From Cornus controversa (taxonomy: Eukaryota; Streptophyta; Magnoliopsida; Cornales; Cornaceae), in assembly GCA_026545225.1 (NCBI GenBank), contig CM048845.1, forward strand, positions 92,320,533-92,384,532: a stretch of DNA of 64,000 bases, given 5' to 3'. The notes beneath the pieces were generated by a model. That model did not search any database. It was not told the DNA's origin and saw nothing but the letters and a program-made list of their open reading frames with translations. Below, in pieces: positions 13,523 to 24,363 of this stretch; within the stretch, counting starts at the first letter, position 1, and the number at the start of each line of letters is the position of its first letter. A program made the position numbers and the translations under genes.

Positions 13523-13610
13523 AATAGTAAAATGATCAAAATACCCCTTTCATGATAATATGTATTGGTAACTAATTTTTTATTATATGTTAATATTATT
13601 ATTTATTAGG

Positions 13611-13646
<36 letters not shown>

Positions 13647-13755
13647 GTAAAATGATCAAAATACCCCTTTCATGATAATATGTATTGATAACTGATTTTT
13701 TATTATATGTTAATATTATTATTTACTAGGTTATATATATATATATATATATATA
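13523..13755. repeat. 120-bp tandem duplication ending in (TA)n
   Basis: Copies start at 13523 and 13643. Each runs from AATAGTAAAATGATCAAAA through to GGTTATATATAT with a few substitutions. The dinucleotide tract at the junction probably mediated slippage or unequal exchange. Confidence 0.85.
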
Positions 13756-13987
13756 CTTGTGTCTACGGCACTATTATGCACTCGCAACCGTGATCGTTAG
13801 ATAGAGTAATTCTAGACCGTAGATAACGAAAGACATTTTGGACTGCAAGATTCAAACTTAAATATTATATAGATATAGATGAATAGAGAAAAAGAAAGAA
13901 ATTTAATTATTTTTTTATTTTATGTTACCATTATTATTTATGGAAATAATAAATAATAAATAATTTTTATGAAATTAAGAGTTTTTA

Positions 13988-14080
13988 ACTCAAGTTCAAT
14001 CCTAATTGTAAAAATAATTGTTCAAACTCGTAAAATATCGGATTGAGTTCGGATTACCAAATTCAAGTCTAGTAGAAACA
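13988..14080. mobile_element. Degraded end fragment of the 40257 hAT family
   Basis: The segment containing CTAATTGTAAAAATAATTGT and AAACTCGTAAAATATCGG aligns by eye to the right part of the complete element at 40257-40893, around 40805-40875. The terminal repeat and target duplication are not preserved, so only a relic is called. Confidence 0.5.
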
Positions 14081-14368
14081 TTCATGGTTAGTTGCAGGGA
14101 CAAAAGGGGGAAAAAAAACGTGAATGTTGTCTCTCTTTTTTTGTGTTCCTTTCCTTCTACTGTTATTTTATCGACCCAGTAGACCTCAATTGGCCCAAGT
14201 AGAAGGGGGCTGAGACAAGTCAACCAAAGACATCAATCTCATTGGACACAGCACATCAAACTTCATGGGTTGCCGTAGCATCTGATACCCTCCCTCTCTG
14301 GCCTTTTCGTACTCTATCGTCTTCAACATCCGTAGTAGATTTGACAGAAAAGTTCATATAAAAAAACA

Positions 14369-17321
14369 ATGATTCGAAGCATCATCCGAAAACCGTCAAA
14401 CTTAACGGCCGCCGTTGCTCTGTACCTCAAACCCCATTTGACCTCGGCCCTCTCCGTTACTCCTTGTTGTCGTCACCTTCACCGTCCGATAACTTCTCTT
14501 TTCAGATTTTTCTCGACCAACGACTCGCCGGCTAGTCAGCGCTCCGAGTTAACCCGGGTGGCGACTCTGGTCGACGGTTGCGACTACGAGCACTGGCTCG
14601 TGGTCATGGAGCCTCCTGATGGTTACCCACAACGAGACGAGATCGTCCGACGATATATCGAAACCCTAGCTATGGCTTTGGGAAGGTATATTTTAATACT
14701 TAATTCTATATCTTCCTTGACTCGGTACTTTAGAATTGAGTTTACTCACTGTGTGGACTTGTTGACTCATTTCTATGCTCCTTATGAAACGTTAAAGCTA
14801 ATTTCCTTTATGGGTCTTATTATATGAATTGGCTTTTAGTCGCTCCACCAAATTAAAATTTTTTTTTTCTTTCAATTAAATTTTAATATAAAAATTATGT
14901 TCTATTATCAAAGGGAAGTGATAATTGAACTTCACTTTTACCACTTTTTTATAAATGCATATTTACAAAAAAAAAAAATAGTGATAAATGCACTCCAAGC
15001 ATTATTATTCTTGATTCAATTAATCAAGTATAAGGGGGCTTTACGTCATTTAGTTTAAGAAAAAAACAAAAACGGATTACATTTATAAAAAAAAGTAGAG
15101 TTTCTCTTTACAAAAATAAATCTTTCAATATTAGATTTTGATAAGTGACCCGTTATGTCCTTTAACCTGACAATTATATTTTTAAATTTAAATTTTACTA
15201 AAAATGTCTCCATGAATTTAGATGGTCACGTATATAATGAAAATTTGGCATGTTAAGCATGCCCAACTCTATCGTACATGTAGCAATCCATAGATAAAAT
15301 TGCTCAAATATGTTAAAAGTAGTACTTTTTTAATACAAAGGGGTAAAATTCAAAATTTAAATGCTAGAATGAAGATTGTAATTAGTCATTTTCTAAAGTC
15401 CAGTTATTAGAGCTCTCATTTTTAAATAGAAACCAAATTCTGTAATAAAAGATAATTACATTTGTATGAGATTTAAAAATATTATCTTCAAATTACTCAA
15501 TGAAAATTTACCCTTCACAAATTGTACAAGGCACATTTCAGTGTTGTTGTTTTTCTTTATCTTTTTTTTTTTCCCTTCATTTTCTAGGGTCCCAAATAAT
15601 GAAAAGTCTAAAATTCAAAATTAACATTTTTTACTTCCTTCAGATTTGGTAAGCAGCCAAACAGAACATTGATGTTAGTTTCAAGTTCTTCTGAGGGGGT
15701 TAATTACTTTGTGCCTTTGTTACAACCCTACAATTTGTTTATATTAGGAAATTTCTTTTGGACAAGTTACACTGGTTTTTTGCAGCGAGGAGGAAGCTAA
15801 GAAATCAATTTACTCAGTTTCTACCAAGTACTACTATGCATTTAGTTGCAAAATCCCAGAAAGTATGACTCACATGATCAAATGTAACGTTCTATAACTA
15901 AGCCCCTTTTCATTTGCTTGTTTCTTTTTCTTTCTTTTTTTATGGCTTCTAATCTGTTTTTAATACACACTTGTTTTGTTGCAGCCCTGCGTAATGTGAG
16001 ATGGGTTCTACCAGATTCCCATTTGTATCCTGGTGAAAATGAGTATGGAGGTACTATTTCTGCTTTGTTCTCCCTTTGCATCATCAATTGACAATTCCGT
16101 GTCCGTTGTGTCACTCCTTGTTCAATACATACATTACAACAATATTTCCTTGCCGAAAAAAAATACATTGCAACAAGATTTAAGAATACCGGATATTCTT
16201 GTTCTAATGATAGTTGATGCATGAGTCTCATTTATGTGTTTGCACTTTGCATTTAGCCAGTTAATTTCCTTTTTAAGTGCAATAAATCATAGTAGACAAT
16301 TTTTTATTTTGTGAATTTGAAGCATGAGTGGCAAAGCAACAAGCCGCAATGTGTCAACAAGCCACAATGGCATTAAAAGAACTGAAGAAAGAGTAATGGG
16401 CTACAAACAATCACCATCTCACCTATTTCGTGAAGAAATCCCCATAGATTAATTTACTTAATTTGCATTAAGTATAGCATAGATTGAACAAATTTGTTTA
16501 ATTTAAAACATTTTTGTTAAGCAAAAAATTGCAATGGCATTAGAGGAACTGAATAAAGGATGACGGGTTACAATCACATGCCATCGTCACCGATGTTCAG
16601 GTGGCAATCCCCATAGATTGATTTACTAAAAAAACCCCAATGTAGCATGTATAACAAGTTAACAACGAAGAAGACATTAAAAATACTGCACTTTTCAGCT
16701 ATTATTTTCCTCACCTCCCCACTGAAAAAAGAAGAGGGAGGGAGGGATTTTTCTTATGCAAGAGTCAAATATTTTCTCTGTAATTTTCTCAAGAAAAAAT
16801 GGATATCAATCTGAAGGAGCTTATTTAACTTGGGCACATTCTTTTGCATTAAAATAAAAAATGGGAATCAAATCAACCATCAGTTTTGTGCCAACTTCAT
16901 CCACCAAACTAAATTGATGCTTGAATTCGATCTCCAAATGAGCTTGATCAGTTATCTTCTGTTTTCAATGATTGGCACCTTGCTGCATATGATCGAGACA
17001 GGAATTTTTAACATGATGGTAGGAAATGGAATTTTCTCATTTTGATTATGGCACAGATAAATTTGTTTAATTTGTGACACATTCTGAGCTCTATTGCTTA
17101 TCCCAGCTTCATGAAAAAAATGGGGATTGTTAATTAAGTTCATCTCATGATTGTTATTAAAAAATTGCTTCATATTTCTCACAGGAGAACCATTTGTTGA
17201 TGGCGAGGTTGTTCCATATGATGAGAAGTACCACTCGAACTGGCTACGTGTTCATGATGATGATAAAGGTCAGACAAAAGCTCACTCAAGGAAAGCCAGA
17301 AGAAAAGGAAAGAAAATTTAA
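14369..17321 (+). CDS. MORF7: MORF/RIP organellar RNA-editing factor, 4 exons, MORF7-like
   Basis: MORF proteins bind PPR editing factors and each other, and are needed for C-to-U editing of organellar transcripts. Exons are 14369-14685, 15786-15883, 15985-16050 and 17185-17321 (stop TAA), giving 205 aa with the frame held across all phases. Residues 1-50 are basic, Ser/Leu-rich and free of acidic residues, as in a mitochondrial presequence. The MORF box follows: YEHWLVVME (73-81), then SIYSVSTKYYYAFSC, VRWVLPDS and YGGEPFVDGEVVPYD. The C-terminus is a short Lys/Arg-rich tail. The protein is near the short end of the family, which fits MORF7 better than MORF1 or MORF8. In Arabidopsis MORF7 lies close to PAUSED, as here. 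Family certain; the MORF7 identity is an inference from length and neighbours. Confidence 0.88.
14686..15785 (+). other. Intron 1 of the MORF gene (1.1 kb)
   Basis: AT-rich intron with a GT donor after GGGAAG and a TTTTTTGCAG acceptor. No transposon ends or coding potential seen. Confidence 0.8.
16051..17184 (+). other. Intron 3 of the MORF gene (1.1 kb)
   Basis: AT-rich intron splitting the glycine codon between YG and GEPF. It contains two loosely similar segments around 16320-16450 and 16520-16650 (CAATGGCATTA, CCCCATAGATT), an old duplication. Nothing else recognised. Confidence 0.7.
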
Positions 17322-18980
17322 ATTTATGGAAATGTGGTTGGACTTCAATCTTTTCAAGGTGGTATTATTCATGTCCTGGTCGCAATAGATATGACCTCTC
17401 ACAAAAATTCTGAAACAAGGACAACAACTTTTTCCGTCCCACCACAGTTGCTCATGTGATATAACGTAATTGAGACTGCAATTAGTTGGATTTATTGAGG
17501 TTCTTATCAGTGAAGTTTTGGAATCTATTAGCTACTAGACAATGTGATGCTTCCTTCTTAAAGAAACTTATCACTGGTTGATGGAGAACAGGATCCGGTG
17601 AGAGCCAGGGCTAAGTACTGTTTGACTTTAAACAAAATGAGAAGTATTATCTGCCTTCGAAATGTTCCTCAAGCAGCATCGGAGATGATGTTTGATTCCC
17701 AAACTGCATTTGCTTTTTTGTCAGTCTCAAAATGAGCCTCTGAGGTATGGCCACTTAATGTTATTATTCCTATGAATGCACAAGAAAAAGCGGCAGTAAA
17801 AGCTCGACTGTTCTACTCTTTTGGTCACGCTAGATAAGATTGATTGAATATTACCATGGTTACTATTTACTCCCCATGTGTTTTAATAACATGGTCCATT
17901 TCTTAGTTACGTTTGACTTCTTGAGTGCTTTCTTCATTTCTTGCTGAGCTTGAGCCTATTATGGTTGTGCTTGATTTTAGATGAGATAATATGCAGAAAA
18001 CCTTAACAATTTCAACTATAGCAGAAAACATTGCTGATAATTCTTTTCTGCTGTTTCTAATCTAAGCCCAACTATATTCTGCTGATTGCTGGTGTTTCAC
18101 TGACAAGTAGATGGGTGTATTATGTGTTGTTATATCTAATTATATTACACAGAAATGACGACTAGTGAATTATGAAATTGCCTCTAGTATTGCCGGCTTA
18201 TTGAATCTTCTTCGGTAAAATCCATCAGAAAGGGTCACGCTATCATTTCTCTTTTTCAACTGTTGTGCTGTCGTTTCTGTCAAAAGCAGAATAAGTGCTT
18301 TTTGGCAGCTCCGCTACAGTGCCATTAAAAATGAAAACTATAACTCATGATTTCGTTATGAAGGTTTCAACTTATGCCTAACCGGTTATCAATTTTTTAA
18401 CATTGTTTTTATTTATTTTTAAATGAAAACGCGTTTCTTGCCGTGGCTTCTCATTTTTTGAAAATGGTAACAGAAAACAAAAAATGACCAAGTTACCAAC
18501 CAGGCCCAATGATGTCTTGGTCAACAAAAGCTATTTTGCTGATTGTAATCATTTAGAGCATTATAGATGGGGAAAAATATGAAAGCTGAAATCCTACCAA
18601 GTGAGACTACACTTGTTGCAACATTTTTATCCCATGAATGCACTTTCTACATTTCTTTTTCAGTTTCAACTCCAGTATATAATTTTACCCTTTACTTTCC
18701 TCCAAGGAGGTTTGAAAATGTCAACAAATAATTGAAGAAAATCACTTAAAAGTTCATATTTCAAATGGTATTGTTTCCAAGTTATGATGATTCATCTTGT
18801 TTGTCAACAGTTTCTGCAAGTTATTTTACATGTATTCAACCAAGTTGTCTTTCTTTTCACTTCTGATGGCAAGACATGGTCATCACTCCATGGTTGATTT
18901 CTGAATGCTTAATTAATATAATATTGTTAAGTGAGATCTTGACCACCTCTTTAGTTAGTATAATATTGTTAAGTGAGGTC
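17322..18980. other. Spacer downstream of the MORF gene
   Basis: It starts with the MORF 3' UTR. The rest has no ORF of significance, no transposon ends and only short homopolymers. A 47-bp direct duplication carrying AATATTGTTAAGTGAG and TCTTGACCA occurs at about 18912-18990 and abuts the element that follows. Confidence 0.6.
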
Positions 18981-18990
18981 TTGACCATCT

Positions 18991-19462
18991 CTAAAGTACG
19001 GACATGGTACTATATGATACATACACGACAATACGTATTAAAAAAATAATAATAAGACATAGACACAGACACAATAAAGATATGTTAATAATATATATAA
19101 TATTGTTTAAATACAAAAGTTGATTTTTGTTCATTTTATCTATATTATGTTGAACGTAATCATTATTTTGGAACTTAGAGTTGGATAGGTGTATTTTGTT
19201 TTCTAAAAATTTATATATTTTTTTTAATTAATCTATAATATGTTTTGAAATTGAATTGGAACTTGTAAAACTATCTTGTAATGTCTTAAAAGTGTTCTAA
19301 ACAAATCCCAGTCGCATAGAGCTAGAGAAAAAAATATTCAAATTTCAGGACTACGACTACTACGATCTCCTAGTCGTGTTTGACATGTATCCGGCCATAT
19401 TCCCCTACGTATTCATGTCAGACACCGTCAAGCACCGTTAGAGAAGTATCTGCGCTTCCTAG
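18991..19462. mobile_element. hAT-type element, GGACAC family (degraded copy)
   Basis: The left end CTAAAGTACGGACATGG and the right end TGCGCTTCCTAG match the ends of the better-preserved element at 21446-21979 (CTAGAAAGCAGGGACAC and GTGCTTCCTAG). Flanks ttgaccat (18981-18988) and ttggccac (19463-19470) agree at six of eight bases. A stray CT at 18989-18990 leaves the left border uncertain by two bases. No coding frame. Confidence 0.6.
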
Positions 19463-19637
19463 TTGGCCACTTGACCACTTTCTTCTTGTTTTACAGGACA
19501 TGCATAATATTAGAGGTAGATTTAGATTGGGGAAGAACTTCTGCTGAGCATTATTAATTGATGTATTATTACTTCATACTATCTTGCACTTGAAGGAAGA
19601 AGAAGCAATTTGTTGCTTCCCAACATTGTGAATCTTA

Positions 19638-20499
19638 GGAAAGTGTAGTCAATTAGGATTTTGAAAGACATTTTTGAAATGACATATTTATGTGAATTCA
19701 TGAATTTTTATAGATTCTTATTACAGACTTTCATGAATTTGTATAGACTTTTATTAGAAACTTTGATGGATTTCTATAGACTTGTATTGATTTCTTCAAC
19801 ATATTTTATTTATTTGTATCTTTGAATTCTATTTTTGTGTAGAAGTAAACCAATAGCTCAAGGGGCACATATAATGCAAAATGGATAATCTATCATTTGA
19901 TATACTGTCTAAAAATTGTTGTGTAGTACAAATATTTTAAGAAAGAACGGAGATAATAAAGTAACTCACTTAATGAACACAAATTGCATATCAATTATTT
20001 CTCAGATTTCAATTGCACATTATGAAAAAAAGAGAAGAAAGGTATATACTTTACTTATAGGGTCTAGGTTAAATCATTAGATATATAATTGGAAAACCTT
20101 GAACCTAGGTTATATTAGATTATTAATTGGACTTCATGATCGATCCCCGTGCCTTAAAGAATTGATCCCTAACAAACAGTGTAGAAGGATTAATCCCTTC
20201 CATAGTGCGAGAGATTGATCAACTTGAAAAAAGTCCACCAAAATCTATGAAAAAAATTTGAATTTGTTATGAGCTTCGTTATTTATACATTCCACCCACA
20301 AATTCACCACTTCATAAAATTCTTCAAAATTAATGACTTTTTGAATACACCTAAACTTTTATAGATTTTTTTTAAATTCTAATTGAATACAACCAGATTT
20401 GCATAGACTTTTTAAAAATCTATAAAATTCTGAATTGAATACACTCAAACTTTTAAAAAAATTTTATATCCTTTAAAATCTTAATGGAATACACTCTCC
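19638..20499. mobile_element. PIF/Harbinger-like MITE with TTA duplication
   Basis: The left end GGAAAGTGTAGTCAATTAGG and, inverted, the right end GGAGAGTGTATTCCATTAAG are inverted repeats. The flanking trinucleotide is TTA on both sides (19635-19637 and 20500-20502). Subterminal copies of GTGTATTCAATT and TCTATAAAAGTTT-type motifs recur several times near the right end. No transposase is encoded. Length 862 bp. Confidence 0.75.
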
Positions 20500-20502
20500 T
20501 TA

Positions 20503-20611
20503 ATTACCGACAAAAAATAGTAAATCTTCTAGAATCTAATGTTAGCTGGAGGTTGTTGAATTGTAGCATGCTGTAGGCTCTAAAGTTGCTAACCTGTAAA
20601 AAATAAAAAAT

Positions 20612-20657
<46 letters not shown>

Positions 20658-21437
20658 TATATGGTTGGAACTTTGTATTTTGTGATTATATCATAATTTT
20701 CTTGGAGTATATGGTTGTTGGCTTTTTTTTTTCTTTCTACATTCATGCTTTCTGTTCAACAATAGAGTTACATCTGTATGTGTGGACTGTGACAACAGCT
20801 GACAAGCGATACAGTTACATCTGTATGTGTGGACTGTGACAACTGCTGACAAGTCTACTTGTTTGAAACAAAAATTATACAGCAATGGACATGCCTTTCC
20901 TAATCCGTTATTACTTGCAGCCATACAAAACTAAGCAAACCGTTGATATTTACCTGAGTTGAATAAACGGACCTAATTCAATAAAAGAGAAAAAAATTGC
21001 AGCAGTAAAAGTCCAGGTTGTGTTGGAACGCTGGTTCGATATGATATTTTACAAAGACAAAGGAAAAAAAAAAAATGTCAGTATTAATGTCATGTTTGGA
21101 CTGCTAGAGAAGAAATGATAGTTGTTGTGACGCCTTTGTAGGTGGGGTGAGGCATTGGGAGAAAGGTGAAGATGAATTGTTATATGTATGTTCCTACTTT
21201 TCTATGACACAACTTTTTAGACCGTGAATTCATCAGAATTTCGTAATTAAGCGTGAATAGTACTGGACAATATTGTGTCGGTAGGGTGGTTCCTTCTTTT
21301 CCTATCCTTTCCACTCCCTCAACACCTTACCTTATTGAAAGCACACTTGATAATGACTTTTTTGATACACCACCAGTTCTATATAATAATTGAATGCAAG
21401 AAATTTTGATGAAAAGTAGGATAGCACACAATGTTGT
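20503..21437. other. Spacer with (TA)n and a short duplication
   Basis: Contains a (TA)n tract at about 20614-20653 and a 47-bp direct duplication (AGTTACATCTGTATGTGTGG starting at 20766 and 20813). No gene recognised. Confidence 0.7.
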
Positions 21438-21445
21438 GCATACAT

Positions 21446-21979
21446 CTAGAAAGCAGGGACACTTTACCGAGGGTGTCGTACCCGTGTCGGACACTCGGAC
21501 ACCGTGTCGGACACTCAGCGGACACGTGTCGGACACTTCGTACCTGTGTCCTGACATTTTTCTTTTTAGGACACTTCTCGGACACTTCTCGGACACTCCT
21601 CGAAGACATATCGGACACTTCATAGCAGTGATGTATATTAAAATATTTCGAATGGAAATTAAATGATACTAAATTATGATTAAAATCTAAGCTAAATATA
21701 TATAGAAAACACCATAAGTTTGGTTCTTTAATTTATTTTAATATATTTGTCTATTTTTGTTTATAAGTTTGTTTGGTTTTTAATTGTTTGATGATAAATT
21801 GAAGTATTTATGTAATGTAGTATTTTTTTTATTGAATAATTAATATATATTATTATTTTATAGCCGTATCCTCGCCGTGTCTGTGTCATATTTTTTTAAA
21901 ATTTTTCGTATCGCCGAGTCCGTGTCGTGTCGTATCCGTGTCCCGTGTCCGTGTCCGTGTCCGTGTCCGTGCTTCCTAG
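21446..21979. mobile_element. hAT-type element rich in GTGTCGGACAC motifs
   Basis: The ends are CTAGAAAGCAGGGACAC and, inverted, CTAGGAAGCACGGACAC. An exact 8-bp duplication gcatacat flanks it (21438-21445 and 21980-21987). Both subterminal regions are packed with variants of GTGTCGGACAC or GTGTCCGTGTCC, the kind of repeated sites a transposase binds. The 534-bp element has no transposase; overlapping ORFs on both strands are by-products of the repeats. Confidence 0.85.
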
Positions 21980-22232
21980 GCATACATCAACCATCAAATT
22001 TGACTGTTTTTGAAATCCACCCAGAGTAATTATGGACTAAAAGAATTTGGCAGTGAAAATTATTCCAGTAAATTTGTAAATTACTTTTGTTGTAAATCAA
22101 AAACTGTAGATTTTTGATAGGATAAGCATGCCTTCTGAAGCATGTAAGAGCTCCAGGGATTGTTTAATACAAAACTGGAACTTGTATGAGGAAAAACTCC
22201 ATATACAATATGATTTAACACTTGTTTGGTTT

Positions 22233-23207
22233 TCATCCCCTGTGCCTAGGAGAATTCAAACCATTCCTAAGAGTCCTATATAGAGCAGTATCGGAGTAGA
22301 CGGCGCGTGATCTAATCGATCTTATACGATGCCTATGCCGGTAACCATTGCGGTGCTGGTGGCAGCCATTCTCTCTCTTTGCTTCCTCCTTTTCTTTTCC
22401 TTCAATTCCGTTCTCTTTATTTTCAGCTACCTTCTCTTCATCCTCATTTCCTTTCTCTTGAAAATCGTTTCCCTTCTCGGTTTCAGTAGGAACAATGTAT
22501 ACAAAGAACCCTGCTGGGATGACATCTGAGTTCAACAAAGGCTCCAAAGTCTTGACCACACTGCTCATTGATGGTCTGGACTTTGGCTGGTGGCTCAAGC
22601 ACTGGTAGGCCAATAAGGCTGCCTTCTTAGCCCCTTCTATGGAGTACTGTCCTTCAAGTCTTGGGTCTATTATTTTGTCAAGCTTCTGAGGATCCTTCAA
22701 AAGAGGCCTTGCCCACTCTACCAGGCATTGCTCTCTACTGGGACGAGTCTTGTCCATGGCTCGTCTTCCTGTTAGGAGTTCTAGGAAAACTACCCCGAAG
22801 CTGTAAACATCGCTCATCGTTGTCAAATGACCTGAAAAGAAGAGAAACTTAAAAGGTTATATATTTATTTAGCAATGATAGAAGCTCGGGTTGTCTAAGT
22901 ATGACAATATATATATATACATATATATAGGTTTTCAATTAGCAGTCAGTTTGTGCAAAAATAATGTTAGTTTATCCCTCCCTCCCTCTTTTAGCACTCT
23001 GGATAGGCAGGACCAATAATGAGTAATGAACTTTACCTGTCATGATGTACTCGGGGGCAGCGTAGCCTCGTGTGCCCATGACACGCGTCGTGACATGTGT
23101 ATCGTCTCCTTCTGGACCGTCCTTGGCCAGTCCGAAGTCAGAGAGCTTGACAGTGTAATCCTGGAAAGGAAAGAGAACAGGTCTTAATTCCTTGGATTCT
23201 GGTATTG

Positions 23208-23251
<44 letters not shown>

Positions 23252-24351
23252 AGCAGAGACAACATATATGTTGTTTTGAATTCCTAGTAATACACACATA
23301 AAGTTGGAAATTAAGGGGAAAGAGATTAATTACCGAGTCCAATAAGATGTTTGAAGCTTTAAAATCCCTATAGATTACTGGTTTCTCTTCTCCATGGAGG
23401 AAAGCAAGGCCTTTTGCAGCACCAACTGCAATTTGTAATCTCGTTGACCATGGCAAGGGAATCGAGTATCCTGCGCATATACAATTAATGCAAGCTTTAG
23501 TGACAATATATATATACCATTTTTATTTACCCTTTTGAAATCACATCGATCACGTACATGATGGAAGATCAGTAAGATTTTAGGTAAAAATATTACTTCT
23601 AAATAGTTGATTGTCGAGGTTGCCCCGTGCCATGTACTCGTACACAAGAAGCCTGTGTTCATCCTCACAGCAATATCCTATCAATTTCACCAGATGGGGA
23701 TGCCTCAATTGCCCAAGGAAGATAACTTCAGCCTATATACATTAATTTAAAGTTGATTATATATATATATATATATAGGTGACAGCAACTTCAACAGATC
23801 GAGTTATGTGAATAGACATATCTAGGTGTCTATACTTGACAGAAGAGAAATCATATGTATGTGTGTGTATATATATATCTATATAGAGAAGCTTAAAAGA
23901 ATATATAAGACGGACGTACAATGAAAATAAGAATAAATGGGTGGTGGTGTTGTAAAGTGTTTACCAGCCATTCCCTGTGGCCTTGCGTGCCATCCAAATC
24001 CAGCAGCTTGACTGCAACAGTTTGAGCCTCCAGCCCAGCTGGTGCAAACTTGTCACCGATGAACCCTTTGTACACGGGTCCAAACCCACCTTCTCCCAGA
24101 TAATTACTAGCAGAGAAGTCCCGCGTGATTGCTTTCAGGTCGGTGAGGGTAAAGATATGAAGGTTTGATCCAATGAGAGAATTTGAGATGTCACTGGCTG
24201 AAAGTGGCGAACCAGGGTCACTTAAATCTGAAACTGATATCCTCTGGAGAGAAATTTGTTTAGAAACTTGAGTTTTCTGGTTCAACGGCGCGCTCTTAGT
24301 AGCTTTGAAACAACTGGGTAGGATGGCTCTCCATGTGTGCTTGAGAGCCAT
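22233..24351 (-). CDS. Receptor-like cytoplasmic Ser/Thr kinase (RLCK-VII/PBL type), 5 exons
   Basis: Exons in transcript order: 24351-23965, 23732-23597, 23470-23334, 23160-23037 and 22831-22233, giving 460 aa with all phases matching. The start is the second in-frame Met; an upstream Met at 24363 would add four residues. The kinase domain is complete: glycine loop GEGGFG (86-91), ATP-binding Lys115 in VAVK, helix-C Glu131, catalytic loop YRDFKASN (Asp210), DFG at 228-230, and [10 protein letters not shown]. It is an RD kinase of the PBS1-like group that relays signals from cell-surface receptors. Unlike PBS1 or BIK1 there is no Gly2, so N-myristoylation is not expected. The last 100 residues are Glu/Lys-rich, then His/Arg-rich. 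In Arabidopsis an RLCK lies beside MORF7 and PAUSED. Its ligand pathway cannot be told from sequence. Confidence 0.93.
23211..23249. repeat. (TA)n microsatellite in a kinase intron
   Basis: About 20 AT units in the intron between exons 3 and 4 of the kinase gene, likely polymorphic. It generates the spurious Tyr-Ile repeat reading frames in this area. Confidence 0.9.
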
Positions 24352-24363
24352 GTTGAATAGCAA

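Larger units (their letters stand above)
12354..14368. other. Spacer between the exportin-t and MORF genes
   Basis: It starts with the 3' UTR of exportin-t, probably several hundred bases. It holds two exact or near-exact tandem duplications (12464-12575 and 13523-13755), a (TA)n tract, and a degraded hAT-family fragment at about 13990-14080. The last roughly 150 bases are the promoter and leader of the MORF gene. Confidence 0.7.

Noticed and set aside
21327-21666. Overlapping Cys/Ser/Thr-rich ORFs on both strands
   Set aside because: They arise from the repeated GTGTCGGACAC motifs of the hAT element.
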